Assembly: GCF_003072125.1 (NCBI RefSeq)
Contig: NZ_QCYH01000015.1
Location: 1 to 52,702, forward strand
Reading direction: 5' to 3'
Source: Pelagivirga sediminicola
GTDB lineage: Bacteria > Pseudomonadota > Alphaproteobacteria > Rhodobacterales > Rhodobacteraceae
Length of the DNA: 52,702 bases
Within the stretch, counting starts at the first letter, position 1, and each line of letters begins with the position of its first letter. Below the pieces are notes generated by a model, which did no database searches, was not told where the DNA came from, and was given only the letters and a program-made list of their open reading frames with translations. This document shows, in pieces, positions 7,319-15,202 of the stretch. The position numbers were made by a program, and so were the translations under genes.

Positions 7319-9301
7319 TCAGGCCGCTTGCGCGACCTCGCTGTCAGGCTCGGGAGTTTCCGCAGCGGGCTCCGCCTCATCACAGGCGACACCGGCGGTC
7401 TGCATCATGGGCGGGCACCAGGCGGCCACGGCAGCGCGCTGCGCGTCCGTGAGCGTGGCGAAGGGCTCGGCGAAGAGCTTGTCACAAAAGGCGACGATCT
7501 CCTTCTTGCTCGACGAGGCCAGCGTCACCGCCTCCTGGGCGAGACCCAGATCCTCGCCGAGGATCTTCAGGAGCCAAGCCTTCTTGAAGCGGTTGAAGAG
7601 CGCCGCATTCGGCGTCCAGTGGGCGCGGATGTCGGGCATGATCTCGATCTCGAACGCATGCATCAGGCTGTCGCGCTGGCGGTCCCGCGCGAAGCAGGAC
7701 TGCGTGGTGCTGGCCGTGGCATAGGCCACGAGCTTGGCCTTCTCGCCGGCCTCCAGCGCGCGAAACGCCGCGAACTGATCAGCGGGCGCGCGGGCGTCAT
7801 CTAGCCAGGACAGATCAAGCGCCTCATGCGCCGCCGCCACCTGCTCGAGCGAGGTCTCGTCGATTTCGTCCATCTTGGCATGGCTGCGGTATTCCTTGCG
7901 GGCATCGATCTTGATCGCCTGCGTGACACTCATGCCGCTGGCCAGAACGTCGCTCACCAGCTTGAAGAGCGTCAGATCGAGCGTGGCTTCCGGATGCAGC
8001 GCCATCGCGGCCCCAAGCGCCATGGCTCGCTCGGTCTTGAGGTCCTCAGCCAGTGAGGTCGGGTAGGTGATTTCGCCGGCGTCTGGGGCCTCCTCCCCGG
8101 TCGGGCTAGCCGAGGAGCCGCGCGCGCCCTCCTTTTTGACGGTGTCTTCCGGGCGGACGAGGCCAACATGGAGGGTCACCTGCCCGCCCGACCAGGACGC
8201 GATTACCCCAGACCGCGCGAGGTCCTCGGCGCTGTAGGCCTCCTGCAGGTCGCGGGCTTCCTCTTCCAGAGCGTCGACGCGGTCGTAAAGGGCATTGTAG
8301 GCACCGTCCTCGAGCCCCTCGTCCTCCATTTCGAGCTGCAATTTCTCAAGCTCGGCGGTGATTTCATCCACGCGCTTCTGGGCGGCCTCGTCGGCCTCGA
8401 TCGGGCCGGGATAGACGCGGCCGTAGTCGGCCATTGTCGCGTAATCATACCGCACCATCGCATCGGCCCAGGCAAAGCCCAGCCTCGTGCGGGCCTCTTC
8501 GGCAGCCGCACCGAGCTTCTCGAGCAAGATGGTCTCGACCAGTGCTGCATCCTCGAGCACGGAATGTTCTTCCAGAAGATCGGCCGCGACGGCGCCGCCC
8601 CGCGCCTCGTAGTCCGCGCGCACGAAGGCCCCGATATCGTCGCTGACCTGCACGCCGCGGGATTTGAGCGCCTGTCGAACGGTATAGGCCTGCAGATAGC
8701 CTCCGTCCTTCGTGAGCGCCTCGAAGACCTCGCGCTGCGCCTCCTGGCTCGGGTGCTCGGCAAAGGCTTTCATCGTGTCGAGCGTGATCACCTTGCCCCG
8801 TGCCGCGGCGCGGATGTCGGGGTGGATAAGGCCATAGCGCAACCGGCCTTTCACGGCGGCGACGGTCGTGCCGAAGGTCTTTGCGATGGTCTCGGGCGTC
8901 TGGCCGTCGACCTCCATCATCCGGGCGAAAGCCTCGAACTCGTCGATGGCATTCATCGGCGCTTGGGTGATGTTCTCGGCGAGCGACAGCGCCGTGGTGA
9001 CGTCGCAGTCTTCCGGCACGAGGCGGCAGTCGACATTGGTCTTCGCCGTGAACTCCTTGGTGGCCTTGTCCGCGACCAGCTCCTTCAGCGCGGCATGGCG
9101 TCGGCCACCGGCGAGCACTGCGTATTTGCCGTCGAGCTTCTGGACCAGGAGAGGCTGCAGGAGACCCAGAACGGCGATGCTGGCCTTCAGATGGGCGATG
9201 TTCTCGGGATCATAGGTTTCCGGCGCGTTGCTGCGTACATTGGCGGGATGCGGGACGAGATCGCCGATAGCAACGGTAAGGGGAGCAAAGCTTGTGGTCA
9301 T
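7319..9301 (-). CDS. Large ParB/Spo0J-domain protein (plasmid accessory type)
   Basis: A 660-residue protein with GGAAGGAT before its ATG. The first 200 or so residues form a ParB-like nuclease/CTP-binding domain: HPANVR near residue 16, the box C-like GLLQPLLVQ and AGGRRHAAL, then SLAENITQAPMNAIDEFEAF. A KorB/ParB helix-turn-helix follows (ETIAKTFGTTVAAVKGRLRYG). The rest is an acidic helical region, with a coiled-coil-like stretch around residues 295-345, and an unrecognised C-terminus. It is far longer than partition ParB (about 300-350) and no parA is next to it, while repAB is elsewhere. It is therefore probably an accessory DNA-binding protein and not the replicon's partition factor. 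The shared 35-bp element lies 71 bp upstream. Confidence 0.88.
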   Translation of the reverse strand: MTTSFAPLTVAIGDLVPHPANVRSNAPETYDPENIAHLKASIAVLGLLQPLLVQKLDGKYAVLAGGRRHAALKELVADKATKEFTAKTNVDCRLVPEDCDVTTALSLAENITQAPMNAIDEFEAFARMMEVDGQTPETIAKTFGTTVAAVKGRLRYGLIHPDIRAAARGKVITLDTMKAFAEHPSQEAQREVFEALTKDGGYLQAYTVRQALKSRGVQVSDDIGAFVRADYEARGGAVAADLLEEHSVLEDAALVETILLEKLGAAAEEARTRLGFAWADAMVRYDYATMADYGRVYPGPIEADEAAQKRVDEITAELEKLQLEMEDEGLEDGAYNALYDRVDALEEEARDLQEAYSAEDLARSGVIASWSGGQVTLHVGLVRPEDTVKKEGARGSSASPTGEEAPDAGEITYPTSLAEDLKTERAMALGAAMALHPEATLDLTLFKLVSDVLASGMSVTQAIKIDARKEYRSHAKMDEIDETSLEQVAAAHEALDLSWLDDARAPADQFAAFRALEAGEKAKLVAYATASTTQSCFARDRQRDSLMHAFEIEIMPDIRAHWTPNAALFNRFKKAWLLKILGEDLGLAQEAVTLASSSKKEIVAFCDKLFAEPFATLTDAQRAAVAAWCPPMMQTAGVACDEAEPAAETPEPDSEVAQAA

Positions 9302-9371
9302 GGGATATCCTTCCAGGAGGGTGAGGTGTGGCCCGCGCGCTTGCGCGTGACCAATCCCCGGCTTCAGGGAT

Positions 9372-9406
9372 CACCACGACAAAAGGCCCACTTTGCCTTT
9401 TTGAGG
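9372..9406 (-). promoter_or_regulatory. Shared upstream element, copy 2
   Basis: Same 35-bp pattern as at 1262-1296, read on the minus strand: CAAAAAGGC, then AAAG-TGGGC-CTTTTGTC. It ends 71 bp upstream of the ParB-like gene's ATG. The central inverted repeat is slightly imperfect here (AAAG/CTTT). See the finding on this element. Confidence 0.5.
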
Positions 9407-9454
9407 GGCAGCGGGCCTTCATCGTCTCAGATGTCAGGGGAGGAGTCCCCTGCC

Positions 9455-9844
9455 CTACCAGTCGCGCGCCAGCATGATGGTCAGCACGCGGACGGTGGTG
9501 GCAGGATTGTCCGGGGTCTCAGCCCCGTAGCGGAAATCCGAGTCTGCTTCATAGAGATCGATTTTCCAGAACACGGTCTCGCCCCGGATCTCGACCGCGC
9601 CAAAATCGTGCCAGCCTTCAGGGTCATTCTCGGGCTCGAATGTATCGAACGCACCGGTGGCCTTCACCGCCTCGGCCATGAAGCCGTCATCGGCTTCCAT
9701 AAGCGCGCGAGTGACATGCATGCGGCCCTGAATGGGCTGCACGGGCGGCACCCCAAGGCACGCGAGCTTGCGAAACGCGTCGTTTTGCGCCGCGATCACG
9801 GTCGGATCTGGACGGTCTGGCTGGGGTTGAACGGTCATGGACAT
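9455..9844 (-). CDS. DUF3768 family protein
   Basis: A 129-residue soluble protein with a good ribosome binding site (AAAGGAGAT) before the ATG at 9844. The middle and end carry the features I associate with DUF3768: ALMEADDGFMAEAVKATGAFDTFEPENDPEGWHDFG, given here in part, then VFWKIDLYEAD, and the closing TVRVLTIMLARDW, which is the most conserved part. The family is found almost only on alphaproteobacterial plasmids and islands beside ParB-like and ArdC genes. Its function is unknown. It carries its own copy of the shared upstream element at 9869-9903. Confidence 0.82.
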   Translation of the reverse strand: MSMTVQPQPDRPDPTVIAAQNDAFRKLACLGVPPVQPIQGRMHVTRALMEADDGFMAEAVKATGAFDTFEPENDPEGWHDFGAVEIRGETVFWKIDLYEADSDFRYGAETPDNPATTVRVLTIMLARDW

Positions 9845-9868
9845 GGGGATCTCCTTTGAGAAGTTGAA

Positions 9869-9903
9869 ACACCCTTCCCAAAGCCCGCTTTCACTTTTCT
9901 GCT
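9869..9903 (-). promoter_or_regulatory. Shared upstream element, copy 3
   Basis: Third copy of the 35-bp pattern: AGAAAAGTG, then the perfect palindrome AAAGC-GG-GCTTT, then GGGAAGGG. It ends 25 bp upstream of the DUF3768 gene's ATG. Of the four copies this one and copy 1 have the perfect central inverted repeat. Confidence 0.5.
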
Positions 9904-9931
9904 TGGCGAAAGGATCGAAGCAGAAGGCGCC

Positions 9932-10141
9932 TTACCCGAACAGCCCTCTGGCTCTGTAGTTCGGGTTGGGGATGGTTTCGATCCAGCCGCCTTGGTGCTT
10001 GATGCTCTCGAGCGCTGCCGAGAGCGGATAAGCGCCCTCGGACGGGCTCCACCAATAGGCACCGCGCTTGAAGACGATGATCTTGCGGCGGCCGTCGTTG
10101 AAGCAGGCCACCCGCAGCGTCTTGGGTTCCTTACGTGACAT
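9932..10141 (-). CDS. Small conserved hypothetical protein
   Basis: A 69-residue protein with CGGAGA ahead of the ATG. It is basic at the start (MSRKEPKTLRVACFNDGRRKIIVFKRGAYWW, given in part) and ends in a possible alpha/beta segment (ALESIKHQGGWIETIPNPNYRARGLFG). No known domain is recognised. It lies between ArdC and DUF3768 with the same orientation and short gaps, and coding bias matches the neighbours, so it is likely a real member of this accessory gene run. Confidence 0.6.
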   Translation of the reverse strand: MSRKEPKTLRVACFNDGRRKIIVFKRGAYWWSPSEGAYPLSAALESIKHQGGWIETIPNPNYRARGLFG

Positions 10142-10164
10142 GCGAGTCTCCGTTCTCTGTGTGG

Positions 10165-11103
10165 TCAGGCGGCCTCGGCACTGCGCCCTGCCCTGCCCGT
10201 CTCCGATCTGGCGATCAGATAGTCGCAGGCGCGCTGCGCATCTGCGGCGTGCTTGAAGATCGCACCCTTGTCCGACCGAAGAACGCGCAACCAGTTGTGG
10301 AGATAGGCGGCATTCATCTCGAGCGTATGCGCCGTGAAGCCAAGCGTTTGACCCAGGAACACCGAGGTCAATTCTGCGACGATCTCTTCGCGCGCGTAAG
10401 AGGTGTTGCCGAATTTCGAGAGACCGAAATCTCGGTTCAGTCGATGCGGGGCTTTCGTGGCATGGGCCAGCTCATGGGCCCAGACCCCGTAGAAATTGCG
10501 CGGGTCCTGGAACCGCGTGATGGACGGCATGTAAACCTTGTCCACGGGCGGCAGGTAGTACGCTTCCGTTCCTGTGAAGACGGTCGTGATGTCGATGGCA
10601 TCGAAAAACGCCTGCATGTGCGGGATGGGCTCGGACGGCGGATGCTCGGGCACGGGCTCCGGGTCAGGGTAGAAGCTGTCGGGCAAGCCCTCGATCTGGC
10701 AGGCATTGAACACACGGTAGGATTTCTGGAAGCGGAAGATACGGGCTTCCTCGGAGTGATCATCCCCGTCGCTGTGATCATGCTCATCGCCGGCGTCTCT
10801 CCGGCTTTGACCGTAGTAAACGACGACAGAGGACTTCTCGCCCTTGCGGACCTTTGCGTCCAACGCATTGGCCTGCGGCAGCGTCATCCAGAAGGGAGAG
10901 CTGTGGCCCGCCATCACGGTCCGCATCGTCAGCAGAAAGTTGTTCACCCCCTGGTAGGGTTCACCGCCCACGCGCAGGGGACGAGAGCTGCCACCTGCGG
11001 TCCAAGGCTTGCGCCACGGCAGGACGCCGCGCTCAATAATACGGATGATTTCGTTTGTGATGACCTCGGAGGCATCGAATTTGGGCGTGCGGGATCGGGC
11101 CAT
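10165..11103 (-). CDS. ArdC-type antirestriction protein with zincin metallopeptidase domain
   Basis: A 312-residue protein with two parts. Residues 1-130 are the ArdC N-terminal ssDNA-binding region (NEIIRIIERGVLPWRKPW, YQGVNNFLL, VYYGQSRRD). Residues 150-300 are a zincin-like metallopeptidase domain with the zinc motif HELAHA (WAHELAHATKAPHRL) and a downstream YAREEIVAEL that supplies the third ligand. The end AAYLHNWLRVLRSDKGAIFKHAADAQRACDYL (described in part) is typical. ArdC proteins protect incoming plasmid DNA from host restriction and are usual early-transferred plasmid genes. The start has GAAAGGAC 8 bases ahead. An acidic His/Asp loop (DEHDHSDGDDHSEE) is an unusual insertion. Confidence 0.9.
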   Translation of the reverse strand: MARSRTPKFDASEVITNEIIRIIERGVLPWRKPWTAGGSSRPLRVGGEPYQGVNNFLLTMRTVMAGHSSPFWMTLPQANALDAKVRKGEKSSVVVYYGQSRRDAGDEHDHSDGDDHSEEARIFRFQKSYRVFNACQIEGLPDSFYPDPEPVPEHPPSEPIPHMQAFFDAIDITTVFTGTEAYYLPPVDKVYMPSITRFQDPRNFYGVWAHELAHATKAPHRLNRDFGLSKFGNTSYAREEIVAELTSVFLGQTLGFTAHTLEMNAAYLHNWLRVLRSDKGAIFKHAADAQRACDYLIARSETGRAGRSAEAA

Positions 11104-11143
11104 GGCTGGCGTCCTTTCGAGTTTTGGTAAGAGGGAGTGGTGA

Positions 11144-11629
11144 CTAGGTTGACCGACAGGGCCGCGGATCGTTGGTGATGCTCGCGCCGAGCTGTTCGAC
11201 CATGTCGATGTAGGTGGTCAGCGACACGGACCTGCCGGGACCCGAAGGTTCAGGGTCGTCCGATCCGTCCCGCGTCACCCGCGGCAGGTTCGCGAAGGCA
11301 ATCACATCGGTGACGGGTCGGATATCGATAAACGGGGTCCCTCGTGCTACCGCAAGAGTGGCCAAGGGAAAGCGCTCGATTGGCGCGAAGGTTGAAACGG
11401 TGGTCCAACCGAGATGGAGGAATGTCCCACCCTCTCCGCAGATCACATGCGCGTTAGGCAACAGCGCCGCCTGCTTCAGATAACCGAGATCACGTAGGAC
11501 GGTCTCGCGCTCGCGCCGTTGTGCCTGCCCCGTCTGGCCGGTTCGGCGTAGTTCCTTGTGTCGCCACCACGAGGCAGCGGTCGCGCGCAATACGCGCAAG
11601 ACACCTGTTTGCATGAGAATGCCCTTCAT
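11144..11629 (-). CDS. Conserved hypothetical protein upstream of ardC
   Basis: A 161-residue soluble protein, unrecognised. The N-terminus is strongly basic (RATAASWWRHKELRRTGQTGQAQRRERE, given in part). The middle reads LPNAHVICGEGGTFLHLGW, an extended beta-rich stretch with one Cys. The C-terminus is rich in Ser/Pro/Asp. Two starts are possible, ATG 11629 and ATG 11614; neither has a strong ribosome binding site. It lies 40 bp upstream of ardC in the same direction and may form an operon with it. The fourth copy of the shared 35-bp element is 67 bp upstream. Confidence 0.55.
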   Translation of the reverse strand: MKGILMQTGVLRVLRATAASWWRHKELRRTGQTGQAQRRERETVLRDLGYLKQAALLPNAHVICGEGGTFLHLGWTTVSTFAPIERFPLATLAVARGTPFIDIRPVTDVIAFANLPRVTRDGSDDPEPSGPGRSVSLTTYIDMVEQLGASITNDPRPCRST

Positions 11630-11966
11630 CAGGAACGGCAGACCGGAATCCGGCCCGGACCCATCCGAGGGACCCCAAAGGCCCTCATCCGTCAGTCACA
11701 AAACCCGAAGGACACTTTCACTCTTTGGGGAACTGATGCCGGAGAATGTTGAATGCAAAGCTCATGAGAACCTAGGATCCTGCACTTTCCGGCATCAGAC
11801 CCCATTGAAGAACAGGGGCAGGCCCGGACACGCTCTTTCGGGCACCTCAAAGGCCTGATCCTCCCCGACCCTCCTCTTCCTCTCAAACCCCATGATTTGC
11901 GCAGGCGGCTTGCTTTTGTTCCTGTTATGTTCTATTCTGAAACCAAGCTATGAAGGGAGAGCCCCG
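11630..11966. other. Intergenic region between divergent genes
   Basis: About 340 bp between the 161-aa gene (minus) and the 98-aa gene (plus). It holds the fourth copy of the shared element (11696-11730). Reading frames inside it are short, Arg/Ser/Pro-rich and without ribosome binding sites, so I see no gene. A ribosome binding site (GAAGGGAG) just before 11967 belongs to the plus-strand gene. Confidence 0.5.
11696..11730 (-). promoter_or_regulatory. Shared upstream element, copy 4
   Basis: Fourth copy: CCCCAAAGAGTG, then GAAAG-TGTC-CTTC, then GGGTTTTG. The central inverted repeat is weaker than in copies 1 and 3. It ends 67 bp upstream of the 161-aa gene. Because it lies between divergent genes it could in principle act on both. 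Confidence 0.45.
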
Positions 11967-12263
11967 ATGGAAAGCACCACTTACGCCCTGCCCGCGACGC
12001 CAAAGCAGATCGCCTATGCGCGCGCGCTGGCACTGCGCAACCAGACGCTTTTGCCGTGGGAGGTTCAGCAGGACCGCCGGTCCCTGAGCGCCTGGATCGA
12101 CGCACAAGCCAAGCTCACATCCGCGACAGCGCTGAACAGCCTGCCCTCGTCCAAACAGGTCGCCTTCGCCGAACGCCTCGCCCGGATCAAACGCCGCGCC
12201 GTGCCGGATGAGTGTTTCCGCGACAAGGGGCTGATGTCGAAGTGGATCGACGGGAACAAATGA
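11967..12263 (+). CDS. Small conserved hypothetical protein
   Basis: A 98-residue protein. I chose ATG 11967 because GAAGGGAG lies 8 bases before it; an upstream in-frame ATG at 11892 would add a hydrophobic stretch but has no such site. The sequence has two similar halves, TPKQIAYARALALRNQTLLPWEV...RRSLSAWIDAQ and SSKQVAFAERLARIKRRAVPDEC...GLMSKWIDGN, so it looks like an internal duplication of a 40-residue helical unit. It is the only plus-strand gene in the first 21 kb. Family not recognised. Confidence 0.65.
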   Translation: MESTTYALPATPKQIAYARALALRNQTLLPWEVQQDRRSLSAWIDAQAKLTSATALNSLPSSKQVAFAERLARIKRRAVPDECFRDKGLMSKWIDGNK

Positions 12264-12291
12264 AGCTGGGCTGACCCTGCGGTGATCGAGA

Positions 12292-12582
12292 CTACTTCAG
12301 CCGATCAACAACCGATGCCCCGCCCGACTTGGCAAGCGCGATCAGGCTGGACTGGATCCTGGATGTGAAGGCGGAACTGAACGTGCCGATGGGCGTGCGG
12401 TCCTCCCAGACATAGGACCGCTCCAGAATATCGGTGTTGATCTCGTCCAGCATGACCCATTTGCGGACATGGGTTTCTAACCCCACGCGCTGCGACTCGA
12501 TCTTTGGCACCTCGATGATCAGCACGATGTTGACGAGCGTTGCCGCAACATGCAGCCGGAGCGGGGTTCGGGTACACCCCAT
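12292..12582 (-). CDS. Hypothetical protein at the end of the metal/redox operon
   Basis: A 96-residue frame starting at ATG 12582, 5 bp after the stop of the VIT transporter gene and in the same direction. A hydrophobic stretch near the start (HVAATLVNIVLIIEV) precedes a soluble part (TDILERSYVWEDRTPIGTFSSAFTSRIQSSLIALAKSGG, described in part). I do not recognise a family. It may be a small membrane-anchored protein or the C-terminal part of a decayed gene. Placement suggests cotranscription with the VIT gene. Confidence 0.4.
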   Translation of the reverse strand: MGCTRTPLRLHVAATLVNIVLIIEVPKIESQRVGLETHVRKWVMLDEINTDILERSYVWEDRTPIGTFSSAFTSRIQSSLIALAKSGGASVVDRLK

Positions 12583-12587
12583 TGACT

Positions 12588-13289
12588 CTAGCCTACGGCG
12601 ACCCCGAACAGCGCACCGACCCCGGCTGTCGCGGCCATGGCAAGCGCGCCCCATAGCGTGACCCTTGCGGCCCCACGAACGATGCCTGCGCCGCCGGCGG
12701 AAGCACCCAATCCGCCAAGAACCGCAAGGCCAAGGATCGTCGATCCCGCCACCAGGGGAGCGATCTGCGCCTCCGGGACCAGCATTACGACGATCAGGGG
12801 CAGCACCGCCCCAACGGCGAAGGTCAGTGCGGACACCAGAGCGGCCTGAATAGGGCGGGCGGCAACGGTTTCCGAAATGCCAAGTTCGTCGCGCGCATGC
12901 GATCCGAGCGCGTCACGTTCAGTCAGTTGCACGGCAACCTTTTCCGCCAGGTCGCGGTCCAGCCCCCTTTCAACATAAATCCGGGTTAGTTCCTCGAGCT
13001 CGGCCTCGGGCGTTTCCTCGAGCTCACGGCTCTCTCGGGCGAGGTCCGCCTGTTCGGCGTCAGTTTGCGAGCTGACCGAGACATACTCCCCCGCCGCCAT
13101 GGACATCGCGCCAGCCATAAGCCCGGCCAGCCCGGCGATCATGACCTCGGGCTTGCCGGAGCCTGCGGCCGCGACGCCGACGACGAGGCTCGCAGTCGAG
13201 ACAAGACCATCATTGGCCCCGAGAACGGCGGCCCGCAGCCAGCCGATGCGATGCACCATATGGATTTCAGAATGTGATAGACGGCTCAT
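12588..13289 (-). CDS. VIT1/CCC1-family transporter (Fe2+/Mn2+)
   Basis: A 233-residue membrane protein. The N-terminal half has the family signature LRAAVLGANDGLVSTASLVVGVAAAG and the second helix pair with LAGLMAGAMSMAAGEYVSVSSQ (both described in part). A charged cytoplasmic segment follows, with an E-rich metal-binding helix bundle (ESRELEETPEAELEELTRIYVERG), then three more membrane segments. VIT/CCC1 proteins move Fe2+ or Mn2+ out of the cytoplasm. The ATG overlaps the P-type ATPase stop by 4 bp, so the two are coupled. Length is normal. Confidence 0.9.
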   Translation of the reverse strand: MSRLSHSEIHMVHRIGWLRAAVLGANDGLVSTASLVVGVAAAGSGKPEVMIAGLAGLMAGAMSMAAGEYVSVSSQTDAEQADLARESRELEETPEAELEELTRIYVERGLDRDLAEKVAVQLTERDALGSHARDELGISETVAARPIQAALVSALTFAVGAVLPLIVVMLVPEAQIAPLVAGSTILGLAVLGGLGASAGGAGIVRGAARVTLWGALAMAATAGVGALFGVAVG

Positions 13290-15202
13290 GGCGTGGCTCC
13301 TTGAACGATGTCAGCTTGCTCTGACATGATGGCCTGTGGTTTGCCCGTAGCTGGCTCCTGTGGCGCGATGCGCAGCGCGCGCAGGGCGTTCAGGATAACA
13401 GCGACGTCGATGACCTCTTGCAGAAGCGCCCCCTGCACCGGGGTGAGATACCCGAAAGCGGCGGCAATCATGCCGAGAACCGACAGACCGATACCCGCGA
13501 CCACGCTTTCGACAGCGATCCGGCGCGACGCCCGCGCGATCTCGATCCCGGGCCCAAGCCGGTCGATCCGGTCGACGAGCAGCACCACGTCCGCCGCCTC
13601 GGCCGAGGCCGCGGCGCCCCGTGCCCCCATTGCCACGCCTACATCGGCTGCGGCCAGGGCGGGCGCGTCGTTGACACCATCACCCACCATCATCACCGGC
13701 CCGTGTTTACGCTCGGAAAGCACCAGTAACACCTTTTGATCCGGCGTCAGACCGGCCCGCAGCCCGTCGAGGCCCAGCCCCTCGGTCACGCGCTCGGCCA
13801 CGTCCGCGCGGTCGCCAGTAGCCAGAAGGATGCGCGCGATCCCTTGACGGCGCAGACCGTCCAGCATGGTGCCCGCCCCCTCGCGCAGCGGGTCGGACAT
13901 GACGAGGTGCCCGGCCATGTGACCGTCAACTGCCACTGCGACAAGGACCGATCCGGCGCCCTTGGCGGGGTGATCGCCCACCATCCGCCCGACACGGGAC
14001 GCCACGAAGCCGTCGCCGCCGACGATCACCTCGCGGTCCTCCACACGACCCAAGACCCCTTCGCCCGGGATCTCAGCCACTTCTGTCGGAACGGGCAGTG
14101 TGAAGCCCCGCGCCTTTGCGGCAGCGACGATGGCCTGCGCCACGGGGTGTTTCGATGCCTGATCGAGCGCGGCGGCGAGGCGGAGGATGTCGTCCTCGGT
14201 CATGCCATCGTGGCTGTCGATCGAGACGATCTGTGGACGGCCATCCGTCAGCGTCCCCGTTTTGTCGAGGATCAGCGTGCGGATCCGCGCCATCGTCTCG
14301 AGCGGCCCTGCGCCCTTGATCAGCACGCCAAAATGCGCCGCACGCGACAGGCCGGCGACCAGTGCGACCGGCACAGCAAGGATCAGCGGACAGGGCGTGG
14401 CGACGACCAGAACGGCAACCGCGCGGATCGGATCACCGGTGAACCACCACGCCACGAAGGCGATACTGACGGTGACGACCAGAAAGCCCAGCGACCAGCG
14501 GTCGGCCAGCCGGGACATCGGCGCTTTGGACGCCTGCGCCTCCTCCACCAGGCGAACGATCCCGGCATAGGTGCTGTCCTTGGCTTCGCGCGTCGCCGTC
14601 AGGTCGAAGGCCTCGCCCGCATTGGTCGAGCCGCTCATGGCGTCGGCCCCGCGCGCCAGCCGGACTGGCAGGGACTCGCCGGTCAGCGCCGAGGTGTCGA
14701 GGAAGGCCGTGTCGGAGGCCACTGTGCCGTCTACCGGCACCACGTCGCCCTGCCGGATCAGCAGGCGATCACCGGGGGCGAGTTCGTCGAGCGGCACCTC
14801 CTCCAGCGCACCGTTGCAGTGCCGGGTCGCGGTCCGGGGCACGCGGGACAGGAGGTCCTGCATCGACCGACGGGCGCGGCCCTCTGCGAAGGCTTCGAGG
14901 AAGGTGCCGCCCGAATACATCACCGCAACGACCGCCGCTGCGAGCGTCTCGCCGAAGACGAGCGCCGCGGTCATGGAGAGCGCGGCGACGATATCGAGGC
15001 CCACCTCGCCGCGCCCAATGCTCCGGACGATTTCGACCACAAGCGCTGCGAGCGCGGGAACAACTCCTGCAATCCAGATCAGGTTCGCGATCTCTGGTTG
15101 GCCCGCAAGGTAGAATGCGAGTCCCACGATCAGCCCGGTTGCGGCCATCAGCAGGAGTGCGGTCTTGAAGCGATCGGTACGGGTCTGTTCCATGCGGCTC
15201 AT
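13286..15202 (-). CDS. P1B-type metal-transporting ATPase with a TPC motif
   Basis: A 638-residue P-type ATPase. Motifs: TGES (174-177), the transmembrane metal motif TPC (269-271) where copper and zinc pumps have CPC, the phosphorylation site DKTGT (313-317), an SKHP motif (about residue 354), and GDGVND in the hinge. There is no N-terminal heavy-metal-associated domain. P1B ATPases with TPC form a small subgroup for which Ni2+/Fe2+ transport has been reported (Sinorhizobium meliloti Nia), so copper export should not be assumed. It overlaps apbE upstream and the VIT gene downstream by 4 bp each, so all three are one transcript. Confidence 0.9.
   Translation of the reverse strand: MSRMEQTRTDRFKTALLLMAATGLIVGLAFYLAGQPEIANLIWIAGVVPALAALVVEIVRSIGRGEVGLDIVAALSMTAALVFGETLAAAVVAVMYSGGTFLEAFAEGRARRSMQDLLSRVPRTATRHCNGALEEVPLDELAPGDRLLIRQGDVVPVDGTVASDTAFLDTSALTGESLPVRLARGADAMSGSTNAGEAFDLTATREAKDSTYAGIVRLVEEAQASKAPMSRLADRWSLGFLVVTVSIAFVAWWFTGDPIRAVAVLVVATPCPLILAVPVALVAGLSRAAHFGVLIKGAGPLETMARIRTLILDKTGTLTDGRPQIVSIDSHDGMTEDDILRLAAALDQASKHPVAQAIVAAAKARGFTLPVPTEVAEIPGEGVLGRVEDREVIVGGDGFVASRVGRMVGDHPAKGAGSVLVAVAVDGHMAGHLVMSDPLREGAGTMLDGLRRQGIARILLATGDRADVAERVTEGLGLDGLRAGLTPDQKVLLVLSERKHGPVMMVGDGVNDAPALAAADVGVAMGARGAAASAEAADVVLLVDRIDRLGPGIEIARASRRIAVESVVAGIGLSVLGMIAAAFGYLTPVQGALLQEVIDVAVILNALRALRIAPQEPATGKPQAIMSEQADIVQGATP

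Noticed and set aside
8168..9859. Long plus-strand frame opposite the large ParB-like gene
   Set aside because: Antisense shadow; no recognisable domain, and it runs through the ParB start and the intergenic region.
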